From contig NZ_KB913028.1 in NCBI RefSeq assembly GCF_000384135.1, positions 1,453,351-1,517,350 of the forward strand: a DNA stretch of 64,000 bases. The letters are read 5' to 3'. Numbering within the stretch: position 1 is the stretch's first letter; every line of letters begins with the position of its first letter. Both the position numbers and the translations under genes were made by a program. Below the pieces are notes generated by a model. That model ran no database searches. It was not told the origin of the DNA and saw only the letters and a list, made by a program, of their open reading frames with translations. Below are positions 48,483-57,228 of this stretch, piece by piece. The stretch comes from Succinispira mobilis DSM 6222. GTDB taxonomy: Bacteria; Bacillota; Negativicutes; Acidaminococcales; Succinispiraceae.

Positions 48483-48570
48483 TATATAGTATCGCCATTA
48501 CCACCAATAACAATTTAAAGATTAAATCTGGCGACTTCTCCCTTCTAAGTTAAATTTTCTTACTAAATTA

Positions 48571-48737
48571 TCAACAAAAAATTAAAGAAAGAATGTATAC
48601 TACAACTACTGTCGTAATGCCTTGCACCAATGTTACCCCTGTCTGACACTTATAAGCAACATTGGTAGGCATGTTGGAAAACTGAGAAACAACCCAAAAA
48701 TATAAATTAGGTCTCCCATGATTTTTAATTTTATCAT
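48571..48737 (-). pseudogene. Frameshifted remnant of a small membrane protein
   Basis: The minus strand starts MIKLKIMGDLIYIFGLFLSFP, then the sense continues one frame over as NVAYKCQTGVTLVQGITT and VVVVYILSLIF with a stop at 48571. Two hydrophobic segments suggest a membrane protein. Family not recognised. The rest of 48483-49082 shows no gene. Confidence 0.35.
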
Positions 48738-49082
48738 AGAAGACCCTGTTTTTAATTAAATTTTAAAATTTTTCATAATAATTGTTTCTTGCCAATCCCC
48801 CTAACTTAGTCTAGGGGATTCTGGATGATAAATCGCCAAGTAAAAATAAATTGAAAACTTTTAATTTTACATGAATATTTTTCTTAACCGCTTTTCAAGA
48901 TTGAATTTACTCACATTTTATTTAATAGAAACTGCTATTTTCCCATTATCATAGACAGTATTTCTAATAAATATAATCGTCTGAAATAGCCACTAAACGA
49001 ATTAATAAAAAGTTTACAACAATAGAATATACTATTTATCTTTTAGTTTCACCTCAAAACTAATCGAACTTAACGACACTTA

Positions 49083-49466
49083 TTACCAATTATCTTTATT
49101 CATAATTACCACAGATTCTTCAAGCTGATCGTAATTGTTAATTTTATACAACAAGCGCTCTTTAACGGCCTGCAGTTCCACAATACGTTCATTCAATCTA
49201 CGGTGCTCTTCTAATAAAAGTTCTTTTCTTGCCTCTTTCGTAACCGCTCCTTGTTGATAAAGTTGAACATACTCAACAAGAGTTTCTACTGGCATCCCAG
49301 CTTTTCGCATGCAGTGAATAAATTGAATCCAGCCACAACTATAATCATCATATTCTCGAATTCCATTAGGCCTACGCTTAACTGGAGGAATAAGTCCAAT
49401 TCGCTCGTAATACCGCAGTGTATCAGGTGTTAACCCGTATTTTTCACCTACTTCTGATATAAGCAT
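49083..49466 (-). CDS. MerR-family transcriptional regulator
   Basis: 127 aa. N-terminal winged helix VGEKYGLTPDTLRYYERIGLIPPVKR, then a dimerisation coiled coil (EEHRRLNERIVELQAVKERLL). There are no metal-binding cysteines at the C-terminus, so it probably senses an organic signal. AAGGAGTTGCG precedes the ATG. A 19-bp-spaced promoter with a central dyad lies 40 bases upstream, typical of MerR autoregulation. Confidence 0.9.
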   Translation of the reverse strand: MLISEVGEKYGLTPDTLRYYERIGLIPPVKRRPNGIREYDDYSCGWIQFIHCMRKAGMPVETLVEYVQLYQQGAVTKEARKELLLEEHRRLNERIVELQAVKERLLYKINNYDQLEESVVIMNKDNW

Positions 49467-49504
49467 ATACGCAACTCCTTATTAACATAAAATAATTTCC
49501 TTTT

Positions 49505-49535
49505 ATTCTAACACCTAGAGTTAACACTAGGTCAA
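49505..49535 (-). promoter_or_regulatory. MerR-type promoter with 19-bp spacer and dyad
   Basis: On the minus strand: -35 TTGACC (49530-49535), 19-base spacer, -10 TAGAAT (49505-49510). The near-perfect palindrome ACCTAGAGTTAACACTAGGT (49513-49532) fills the spacer, as in promoters that MerR proteins untwist. Confidence 0.78.
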
Positions 49536-49596
49536 ATATTTTTTATAATTGACACTATCTCGCCCACGCCTGACGCTTTTTATAACTGCAGAAAGC

Positions 49597-49636
49597 TAAA
49601 GCTGGATTAGAACTTTTGATTCTTAGTCCAGCTTTT
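49597..49636 (-). terminator. Terminator of the NUDIX-helicase pair
   Basis: Stem AAAGCTGGA / TCCAGCTTT with an extended TAGAA/TTCTT arm, just after the minus-strand gene at 49697. Confidence 0.65.
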
Positions 49637-49696
49637 ACATCGTTATTTATTGTTCATAACCCAATGTTTGCGCAAAAATATTATTTGCAATAGTTG

Positions 49697-52636
49697 CTAC
49701 GACTCCCCAGTGATATACACATATAAAGCTGGCGCAACTGGAACAGACAATTGCATTTGCATCTTCACTACCGATACGCTCTTGCCGTCGCTCGTCGGCA
49801 TACGTTCTTCAGATACACGCCCTTCTATTACCGCCAAATCACCCAGGTAATAAAAATCTAAGCCTTCATCGTTACTCTTTTTAATAAAGAGCGGTATGCG
49901 CATATTATTCTCCTTATGTTTCAATATGGACTGAACATCTGGGCTAGATATCGTGCGTTTGGACTTGGAAAACCATGTAAAATGAACATTACTGATAAAA
50001 GCATCCTCATATTTAGTAGTATCTGATATATCCTCTGCCTTATTATAATTGACAAAAATCGGGCAATTAGTTTTGTCCGGGCTAACTATATAGCCACCAA
50101 CATTTTGAGCTACAGGATTTTCCTCCCAGTTTAAGATGCGAAAAACATCTTTGCGAGAATACTTTCTGTATAACATAAAACCGCCTATATAGCGATTAAG
50201 GTCATAACCATTCTCATAGGTTGCTCGTGCATATTCCAGAACATCCTTTGTAAAGCGCACAAAAATATCATTTGCCAGCAATTTAGTAGTGAAGGGATGC
50301 CAAACAATAGATTGTCCATCTTCCATTACGAGATTAAAACCATATTTATCCCCAACGCTAATCTTCCTACTCTTATTAGCTTTTCCTTCCTTTACGCTAT
50401 TTTCTGTTACAAAACGGAAATTGATATTTTGAAGAGCACTCTGGATAGTCTTATCAGATGGTAAGTAGCCATATTTTTTGTAAATAGCAGCCTTAAAATC
50501 ATCTAACTGTATATTGCCAGAATCTAACAATAGCTGTAAACACACTACTTCCTCTATACGCTTACCATTAGTAAGATCACGGCTTATATATCCTAATAGT
50601 AGCTTTTCTTGTGCAGATAATGTTCCTGGAAAAACAGCTTCTCGCTCCTCTACAAAGTTAAAATAAGAGCGACTAGCCTCAACATAAAGAAAAGCATCGC
50701 GAGAGCCATGTTTCAAAAAGTCCATCATCATAGGAATTTTACCCAATTTATACTTAAGCAAATCGTAATCGCTAATTAAGTCTCTTTTTAAATTCATCTT
50801 CGCCTGGTCAATGGCAGCATAAATACGTTCCTTTGCAATTCGCTCAAAATTAACAGTGGAAGAACCAGGAATACCGTCACTTTCACCAGCAATGAGTTTT
50901 CGCAGATTATCTTTGTTGTAGCTAGAATCTCCATAAAGGGCAATTGGAACTAGGTAATTGTTATTATAATTGCCTATAAAATCAATTACGGTAAGGTAAC
51001 TCTTGCCGTTGGTCTTACGCAACCCACGCCCCAACTGTTGAACAAACACAATTGCCGACTGGGTCGGCCGAAGCATTATGATTTGGTTAACCTTCGGAAT
51101 ATCAATGCCCTCATTAAAAATGTCTACACTAAAAATATAGTCTAATTTTATAGCCGGGTCATCAGATTCCAGAAGCTCAATAGCTTTTTCTCTTTCTGAC
51201 TCACTGCTCTCACCAGACAATGCTACACTCTTAAACCCTCTTTCATTAAAGGCCTTAGAAAGCTCACGGCTTACATTATTAGAATTGCAAAAAACAAGAC
51301 CACGGATATCCCCATTGTCGCAGCCATACCACTGCGAACGTTCAATAATATGATTGATTCGTTCCTCGGACACGAGCTTTAAAAAAGCGGCATCCTCACC
51401 AACAACCGCATTGTCAACAACAACGTCAGTCACCCCAAAATAGTGAAACGGGCAAAGCATTTCCTCATCCAAGGCCCTGTGAAGGCGAATTTCATAAGCA
51501 ATATTGTAATCAAACTGTTTGAAAATATCAAAACCATCAGTACGCTCAGGCGTAGCCGTCATTCCCAGTAAAAACTTAGGCTTTAAGTGCTTTAAAATCT
51601 TCTGATAAGTGATAGCGCCAGCACGATGGGTTTCATCTATAACAATATAATCAAAATGCTCCGCAGCAATGGCAAATAGGTTTTCATCACGACTAATAGT
51701 TTGGACTGTTGAAAATACATAATCTTTTTCAATTTCTTTATGGGCACCGCTAAATATCCCCATAGACTTCTCAGGCATAATTTTCAAATAACTCTCTAGC
51801 GCCTTATGTGCAATATTAGCTCTATGAACCAGAAACAACAATCGCTTAGGGTTAACCGCAGCTACGTCAAATGCCGATAAGTACGTTTTTCCTGTACCAG
51901 TAGCCGATATTAACAGCGCTTTGTCTTTTCCCTCTTTTCTAAGCGATGTTAGATTATCAAGGGCATTATTTTGCATCTCGTTGGGAATTATGCTCTTCGC
52001 TGATATTGCTTCGAGACTTTTTCTTTGAGTTGCCGCAAATTGTTTTTGTGCTTTATAAATACTCTGATAAGATTTTATATATTCCGGGGTTACCGCTGTC
52101 GCTGATTCAAACTCTTTGTCAAACTCATAAAGGGTATCTAAAACAATTTTAGCCTTCCGCATAGCGGCAACCCTAAGGTTCCATTCCTTGTTTGATGTTA
52201 GAGCGCTAGCCGTTAGATTACTACTACCAATGATTAAACTGTAATGGTCCTTGTGTTCAAAAATATATCCCTTAGCATGAAAATCTCCTTTAGTAACAAT
52301 CTTGAGCACAACATTTTCAAAGGCCATAAGTTTGTTTAATGCATCAGGATGCGTAAAATTCTGATATTGTGACACCAAAACCTGCCCTTTAATCCCCTTA
52401 GCTTTTAGATATTCTAAGGTATTTACCAACACTGCAAATCCGCTCATAGTTAAAAATGCCACCGAAAAGTTAAAAGACTTGCAACGTTTTAGTTCTTGTA
52501 GAATTATCCCAAGAATTTTTTTATTCTCATTTTTCTTATTTACCACCAACTGAGGCTGATAGTCATAAAGCGATTCGTGGCTATGCACAATAAAACCGGT
52601 TTCCAGAGATTCTCTTAAATTGGAAACAATATCCAT
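49697..52636 (-). CDS. PLD-nuclease / DEAD-box helicase / DUF3427 fusion protein
   Basis: 979 aa from the ATG at 52636, with GAGGAG upstream; that ATG overlaps the NUDIX stop by one base. The N-terminal domain is phospholipase D-like: HAK (120-122) and GSSN about 15 residues on. Next is a superfamily 2 helicase: ATGTGKT (245-251), DETH (334-337), GMTATPERTDG and QQLGRGLRK. The C-terminal 400 residues match DUF3427. This architecture recurs in defence islands. With its NUDIX partner it is a candidate two-gene anti-phage module. Confidence 0.88.
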   Translation of the reverse strand: MDIVSNLRESLETGFIVHSHESLYDYQPQLVVNKKNENKKILGIILQELKRCKSFNFSVAFLTMSGFAVLVNTLEYLKAKGIKGQVLVSQYQNFTHPDALNKLMAFENVVLKIVTKGDFHAKGYIFEHKDHYSLIIGSSNLTASALTSNKEWNLRVAAMRKAKIVLDTLYEFDKEFESATAVTPEYIKSYQSIYKAQKQFAATQRKSLEAISAKSIIPNEMQNNALDNLTSLRKEGKDKALLISATGTGKTYLSAFDVAAVNPKRLLFLVHRANIAHKALESYLKIMPEKSMGIFSGAHKEIEKDYVFSTVQTISRDENLFAIAAEHFDYIVIDETHRAGAITYQKILKHLKPKFLLGMTATPERTDGFDIFKQFDYNIAYEIRLHRALDEEMLCPFHYFGVTDVVVDNAVVGEDAAFLKLVSEERINHIIERSQWYGCDNGDIRGLVFCNSNNVSRELSKAFNERGFKSVALSGESSESEREKAIELLESDDPAIKLDYIFSVDIFNEGIDIPKVNQIIMLRPTQSAIVFVQQLGRGLRKTNGKSYLTVIDFIGNYNNNYLVPIALYGDSSYNKDNLRKLIAGESDGIPGSSTVNFERIAKERIYAAIDQAKMNLKRDLISDYDLLKYKLGKIPMMMDFLKHGSRDAFLYVEASRSYFNFVEEREAVFPGTLSAQEKLLLGYISRDLTNGKRIEEVVCLQLLLDSGNIQLDDFKAAIYKKYGYLPSDKTIQSALQNINFRFVTENSVKEGKANKSRKISVGDKYGFNLVMEDGQSIVWHPFTTKLLANDIFVRFTKDVLEYARATYENGYDLNRYIGGFMLYRKYSRKDVFRILNWEENPVAQNVGGYIVSPDKTNCPIFVNYNKAEDISDTTKYEDAFISNVHFTWFSKSKRTISSPDVQSILKHKENNMRIPLFIKKSNDEGLDFYYLGDLAVIEGRVSEERMPTSDGKSVSVVKMQMQLSVPVAPALYVYITGES

Positions 52637-53034
52637 TAGCAATACTCCTCAACGAGCTTATTTACAATAGGAATATCAGCTGCTGCCCAATCTAGATTCT
52701 CAAGTTCTGGTGCTGTCAGCCATTGGTAAGAAAGATGTTCTTTTAGATTAAGAGACTTACTTGTCGTAAGACATTTATAACAGTGCATGATTATTCTAAA
52801 GTCTGGATAAGTGTGATCAACTGTTATATATTTTTCAAACGGCTGAATTTCCATGTCTAGCTCTTCCTGTATTTCACGAGTTAAAGCCTCTTCTTCTGAT
52901 TCTCCCGCTTCTACTTTACCACCAGGAAACTCGAATTTGCATGATATATAACTAAGTTTATTAACATTTCGCTGGGTACAAAGAATTTTATTGTCTTTAA
53001 TAATTATTGCAGCAACTACTTGAATAGTTTTCAT
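52636..53034 (-). CDS. NUDIX hydrolase (MutT-like)
   Basis: 132 aa. Complete Nudix box GGKVEAGESEEEALTREIQEELD. MutT-like enzymes remove oxidised or modified nucleotides such as 8-oxo-dGTP. Its stop codon overlaps the start of the PLD-helicase gene (TAATG), so the two are translationally coupled, which argues for a joint function rather than general housekeeping. The upstream ribosome site is weak. Confidence 0.9.
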   Translation of the reverse strand: MKTIQVVAAIIIKDNKILCTQRNVNKLSYISCKFEFPGGKVEAGESEEEALTREIQEELDMEIQPFEKYITVDHTYPDFRIIMHCYKCLTTSKSLNLKEHLSYQWLTAPELENLDWAAADIPIVNKLVEEYC

Positions 53035-53192
53035 TTTTATTTATCAACTCCAGCTCTACTAAATTTTATTATCGTTAGGTGTACAATATGCGTGCTCCAT
53101 CTCAAAGCAAACAGCCGCAATACCATTTGCAAATATGATTTATTACTATCATGCTTACTAAGTTATTTTTTATATCATGGTAAACTTTTTTT

Positions 53193-53727
53193 CTACCTTC
53201 TTAGTTTTTTTAACTCCGCTCGAAAGGTTCTATTTATAGGTGATCTGTTCTTTGCAAGATTAAGAGGCGGACTAAATTCATTGATAAGCTTATTTTCTAT
53301 TTCACCAATATTTTCATCTACTAACCAATAAAAAATCATCAGATTATCTTTCATCCAAGATGATAGTTTTTCCTCACATATAGCATTAAATTTGTATTTT
53401 CTATCTCGAAAATATACCCTCATATCTCGCCATTCATGTAGAGCCCCCAAGCTTTTACGTAATGTTGACTTTCTTGCCGTGCCTGTAAAATGGTTTTTAT
53501 AATCTCGAGCTCTCAAACCTTGGCTTTCTGAAATTCCTATGTATAAGACAGGATATCCTTTAAACATCGGAACCTCGGCATTAATAAACAAATGTTGTAT
53601 GCTAAGCTGCATTTTTGGCAATTATCATGTATATGCCTTTTTCTGAAGGCAATTGTGAAATTTCATCGCTTAACGGGTCAAATATTCTGGGGTTATTTAG
53701 GTCAAAAGCCACTTCAAACCACCTCAT
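53193..53727 (-). pseudogene. GIY-YIG nuclease-family gene with one-base frameshift
   Basis: The 5' part starts at the ATG at 53727 and runs FDLNNPRIFDPLSDEISQ, then EKGIYMIIAK before a stop. The rest continues one frame over as KMQLSIQHLF with VLYIGISESQGLRARDYKNH, STLRKSLGAL and PPLNLAKNRSPIN. Together they match a full GIY-YIG family of about 180 aa. The break falls in a run of five A residues (minus strand of 53612-53616); four would restore the frame. Either a real mutation or a homopolymer error. Confidence 0.72.
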
Positions 53728-53875
53728 TCTTATTCTATTACTTAGCTACTTACTAATAAATTTTATTATTTTTGTGTTAGTATTACAACTTTATTGTGTC
53801 AGAACAAGATTCATGAATAACTTAATCTAACATGTGAATTTTATCTTTCCAAAAGAAATATCATTTTTCATAGAG

Positions 53876-54439
53876 CTAACTTTTAAGCTTTTTTAGCGTT
53901 ACTATATCTATTTGAGAGTTAATTTGTTCTTGTGTGAAAATATAAATATTATCAGCATATGCATCTAATTTACCATAATCCAATTCATCAAGTATTGTAT
54001 TTTTAAACCACTTCATATTTTTTCCAGTTAAAATAAATACCCCGTATTTATAATCATAGCAAGCTAGCATACATTTCAATGTCTCAAAATCTTTAATAAT
54101 TCCTTGTTTATTACTTCGAATATTAATCGTTTTTACTTCAATAACTATATTATTATTCATTTTGCCTTGCTTGTGAATAATTATATCTGGGTTAAAATTT
54201 TCACGAATTTTTTTGTGACCACTTTTATCTATTTCTGCATTTATAGAATAACTTTCATCCCAGAACTTTTTTTCCTGCAATAATCGCATTTGATGATACA
54301 ATTCATAGCAATATACACGTTCTCTTTTTTTTGAACTAGTATTCCCTGATGTTTTAATTTCAAAATATTCGTTAGGAACATTTTTCATAGCTTGATAAAT
54401 TAATTTTAAGTATTCATCTTTTGGATCATCAAAATTCAT
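53876..54439 (-). CDS. Probable PD-(D/E)XK-fold nuclease, uncharacterised
   Basis: 187 aa from the ATG at 54439 (AGAGGTTGG upstream; an in-frame TTG at 54457 is less likely). The motif NFNPDIIIHK, then NIVIEVKTI, has the Asp and E-x-K spacing of restriction-endonuclease-fold proteins. The rest is charged and helical, with no named family. It lies alone between the GIY-YIG remnant and mobile-element debris, within the defence-rich stretch. The catalytic assignment is tentative. Confidence 0.55.
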   Translation of the reverse strand: MNFDDPKDEYLKLIYQAMKNVPNEYFEIKTSGNTSSKKRERVYCYELYHQMRLLQEKKFWDESYSINAEIDKSGHKKIRENFNPDIIIHKQGKMNNNIVIEVKTINIRSNKQGIIKDFETLKCMLACYDYKYGVFILTGKNMKWFKNTILDELDYGKLDAYADNIYIFTQEQINSQIDIVTLKKLKS

Positions 54440-54595
54440 AATTCCAACCTCTTTCAAATTTTATATAAAATTATACAAGTCAATAAACTGGCAAAAAAAT
54501 TTAACAAATCATATTAACTACTTAAAAACCATTAAAAAACATATTTGTTAAATATAAAAATATGATCAAAATATAATTTACTATCCCTTTGTCAA

Positions 54596-54775
54596 AAAAC
54601 TTTTGACTTTAGTATAACCTATCAGTTTTTATTTTTCTATGTATAAAATTAAAAACTAGGCTAAGATTTTTGCTCTTAACCTAGTTTAAATACCTATTTT
54701 TTAATTTTTATATTCATTTAGTCTCATTTTTTATTTTCCGACTCTGACAAGCTGTGCTACTGCCTCAACATGTGT
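54596..54775. repeat. Copy 2 of the repeat module: TATAACCTATC repeat, hairpin and rlmD-like 3' end
   Basis: Contains TTTAGTATAACCTATCAG, a hairpin ACTAGGCTAAGA / CTTAACCTAGT (about 54653-54687, terminator-like on the minus strand), then on the minus strand a coding tail THVEAVAQLVRVGK-stop (54731-54772). That tail resembles the C-terminus of TrmA/RlmD-type methyltransferases (HVE motif). It nearly repeats 56345-56530. Nothing is recognised in 54776-54889. Confidence 0.7.
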
Positions 54776-54889
54776 CGAAAGTTATCAATCAATACCGCAT
54801 GTTGGTAATTGTAAACTTTGTATTATTGCCTTAACAGTACCTTGAAATATCCTGTCGTTGCGGATATCATTGCCAATTGAACACTTACG

Positions 54890-55086
54890 TCAAACTTTCT
54901 TTAGTTTAAGACAATCCTTCATCAACTCATTCGTATGAGCAATATTAAACGGCTGGTAATTCATTCCTTCGCCCCACTCGCGCACCGAATCATGCTCAGG
55001 GTGTCTAGGATTATTCCAAGCTTCAAGAAATTCTTCATATCCGCCAATGCCTCCTACATCCTCAGGAGGACAAGCGCTGAGATAGT
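54890..55086 (-). pseudogene. Truncated plasmid pRiA4b ORF-3-like gene
   Basis: The last 65 codons of the family are present: SACPPEDVGGIGGYEEFLEA then HPEHDSVREWGEG. The N-terminal portion has been replaced by the end of an IS3-type element, whose sequence opens a chimeric frame reaching 55144. It is a dead fragment. The family is common on plasmids and mobile elements. Confidence 0.75.
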
Positions 55087-55426
55087 CAAGCCAAATTGTG
55101 ACGCAAGCACTGATATTTTTAACTTTAACTAAATCTTTTTTCAAACGGTTTTAAGTATCCCTAGGTTGTCAAATTTTTTATAACAATCACCTTTTTTATA
55201 TTTTGGTTTTTTGCGTACTACAATAGAATGAAGGCTTAGTTTCTTCTTGTATTTATGAACTGTTAGATTACTAATATTAATTGTTTTTTCTAAGGACTAA
55301 TTTCACCATTTTTTTCTTGAATTCTGGTTTGTAAGTTTTTTTATTCCTGTCATTGTAATAGCCTCACTTTCTTATGAATTATTTTATCATAAATATCAGC
55401 GTTGCTGTTACAATTTTATTATACCA
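55083..55426 (-). mobile_element. Internally deleted IS3-family (IS150-like) element
   Basis: The left end (TGGTATAATAAAATTGTAACA, minus strand from 55426) and right end (TCAAGCCAAATTGTGACGC near 55085-55103) are imperfect inverted repeats. Inside, a decayed orfA begins ATGACAGGAATAAAAAAAC near 55355 with the basic PEFKKKMVKLVL-type pattern and frameshifts, and the last codons of orfB (GYLKPFE) remain. About 340 bp are left of an expected 1.2-1.5 kb. Confidence 0.72.
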
Positions 55427-55936
55427 TTTCAGTCAGCTTACCGATTTTTAAATCAATAATGACAAAGCATTTCAAAATATAATTGTAAAAAACGAGGTCA
55501 ATATAATAATGTTCTCCATCAAATGTAATGTGTTGTTGCCTAGACACGAATGAAAATCCACGTCCAAGCTCCAATAAGAATTTTTGCAAATGATCAATTA
55601 AACCTTGCTCAATATCTTTTTCATAAAGATTAGGTGTTTGATCTAATCCTAAAAATTCAAGTACATATGGATCTCGAATAATATCTTTGGCATCAATTCC
55701 TTTTTCCAATGTTTGAATTTCATTTCGTACGCTATCTTTGTCTTGGCTAGATAACAACCTCTGATAATAAAAGCTGTTTATTTGTCGCTCAAGTTGTCTT
55801 GTACTCCAATTTGATTTTGCACATTCATCTAAATAAAACATTCGAGCTGCATCATTTTCGACCTTTAAAAGCATTCTATAATGTGTCCAACTCAATTGGT
55901 CACGCAGTGCGTGACGTTTTGGAAAAGCATTTGATA
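55427..55936 (-). pseudogene. DUF1016/YhcG-type nuclease gene fragment between IS ends
   Basis: The internal part of a DUF1016 (PDDEXK nuclease, YhcG) protein: FPKRHALRDQLSWTHYRMLL, NWSTRQLERQINSFYYQRL, then FLLELGRGFSF and YIDLVFYN with FVIIDLKIGKLT. It is cut at both ends: the N-terminus by an IS3 right end at 55937 and the C-terminus by the left end of another copy at 55426. The frame continues a few codons into each IS. Not functional as it stands. Confidence 0.82.
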
Positions 55937-56300
55937 TGGTCAAGCCAAATTGTAACACAAACACTGATACTTTTAACTCTAACTAAATCTTTATTCAAAC
56001 GGTATCAAGTATCCATTTTATGAATGCGGTCTAACATGATTATAATGCACGCAAATATAATTGTAAGTTGCCTCATTTAAAGCCTCATCACTCTCAAAAC
56101 TATGATGATTTGTGAAGTCTGCTTTGAACGTCCCATAAAAACTTTCCATTGTGCATTATCATAAGGATACCCTGCTTTGCTCATACTTTGTGTGATATTT
56201 TGTAAAGAGCAAAACTCAGTAATTATAATAAGCATTAGGTTTTATCTTGAACTTTAATAATAACCATCGTACACCAACCTTCTCATTATAAATATCAATG
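55937..56300 (-). mobile_element. Second IS3-family remnant with orfB 3' end
   Basis: The right end TGGTCAAGCCAAATTGTAACAC starts at 55937. The minus strand encodes the IS3 transposase tail: SMSKAGYPYDNAQWKVF, a frameshift, then FESDEALNEATYNYI and HYNHVRPHS with a stop, then NGYLIPFE. Further 5' only a short HTH-like stretch (IYNEKVGVRWLLLKFK) remains. The left end is missing. About 80 bp of its right end is shared with the element at 55083. Confidence 0.78.
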
Positions 56301-56344
56301 AATTTGTATTCCCCTAGCATTCGCCTTTCTAGTTTTGCCCTATT

Positions 56345-56530
56345 GCAAAAAAACATTTGCCTTTAGTATAACCTATCAGTTTTTATTTTTCTATGTATAA
56401 AAGTAAAAACTAGGCTAAGATTTTTGCTCTTAACCTAGTTTAAATTCTATTTGCTTAATTATTATATTCAGTTAATCTCAGTTTTTTATTTTTCAAACTC
56501 TGACAAGTTGTGCTACAGCCTCCACATGCG
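56345..56530. repeat. Copy 3 of the repeat module: TATAACCTATC repeat, hairpin and rlmD-like 3' end
   Basis: Nearly the same order and sequence as 54596-54775: TTTAGTATAACCTATCAG, hairpin ACTAGGCTAAGA / CTTAACCTAGT, then on the minus strand PHVEAVAQLVRV-stop. A GC-rich hairpin TTTACCCCCT / AGGGGGGTAAA lies at 56579-56608. In 56610-56774 a short open stretch ending IIDLHPGNTVGLPPCI is visible on the minus strand but has no supportable start. Confidence 0.7.
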
Positions 56531-56774
56531 GTAGCAAAAACGGTCGATACCAATTCGCGAAATTGGAGTTTTGCGGTAAGGTTTACCCCCTAAATGCAGG
56601 GGGGTAAACCAACAGTATTTCCGGGATGCAGATCTATTATTTTTGACATGTCTACTGTTGCTTCTTCCAATATATTCTGTGTTTTTTGTCTAAGTTGGTT
56701 TCTTATCTTTTAGGACATCCCTTTACCATGGAAGCACTATGTCTTTATCTCTTTCGCCAGATGTTTCAAGTATT

Positions 56775-57053
56775 TTAATCGTGCAAAAATAAAGTCACAT
56801 GAACTGTATCTCCACCGCTTTTACCTATTGCATCTCTGATTTTTTTATTGATCGAGATTATCTTGTCTTCATTTTTCCTTGGAGCCAAATTAATGCTTTC
56901 TATTTCATAACCATCAATGGTCCCAGATACCTTTAGAAAACCCCATTTACCTTCAATATTAGCTGTGCCAGGAATTCTAAGGTGATATGTCCACGCCCCG
57001 AATCCTTTTTTATATTCCAATTTGAGTTCTTGATTATCAATTATTTTTATCAT
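56775..57053 (-). CDS. DUF1905 domain protein
   Basis: 92 aa. The pattern KGFGAWTYHLRIPGTANI, VSGTIDGYEIESINLAP, KKIRDAIGKSGGDTVHVTL matches the small DUF1905 beta-barrel family, here without the frequent C-terminal YdeI-like domain. Function unknown. Upstream on the same strand lie the 33-aa protein and the XRE regulator. Confidence 0.78.
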   Translation of the reverse strand: MIKIIDNQELKLEYKKGFGAWTYHLRIPGTANIEGKWGFLKVSGTIDGYEIESINLAPRKNEDKIISINKKIRDAIGKSGGDTVHVTLFLHD

Positions 57054-57111
57054 TTTGAGTTCAGCTCCTTTGATGCTACAAGTAACTATTCTTTCTAAAT
57101 ATCAAATTTGC

Positions 57112-57213
57112 TTAACCTATTTCTTGTTTAAGACCAAGTATAGCGGTCATAATCTGCTCATTCGTTTTTCCTTTGAGATACTCTTCAAAGTATCCTTCCG
57201 GGCTGATCATCAT
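57112..57213 (-). CDS. Small 33-aa protein downstream of the XRE regulator
   Basis: Begins MMISPEGYFEEYLKGKT and continues NEQIMTAILGLKQEIG. It has AAAGGCGG nine bases before the ATG and starts 15 bases after the XRE stop. It is a short helical, acidic protein; similar tiny proteins sit beside XRE regulators in clostridia, but I cannot name a family. Confidence 0.5.
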   Translation of the reverse strand: MMISPEGYFEEYLKGKTNEQIMTAILGLKQEIG

Positions 57214-57228
57214 AGTAGTCCACCGCCT

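Noticed and set aside
53615-53830. Plus-strand frame of 71 codons
   Set aside because: It overlaps the coding 5' part of the GIY-YIG gene on the other strand and shows no family features.
54890-55144. Complete 84-aa protein
   Set aside because: The first 20 codons come from an IS3 right end; the rest is the tail of a pRiA4b ORF-3-like gene.
55419-55964. Intact DUF1016 gene
   Set aside because: Both ends of the frame consist of IS3 terminal sequence; only the middle is DUF1016.
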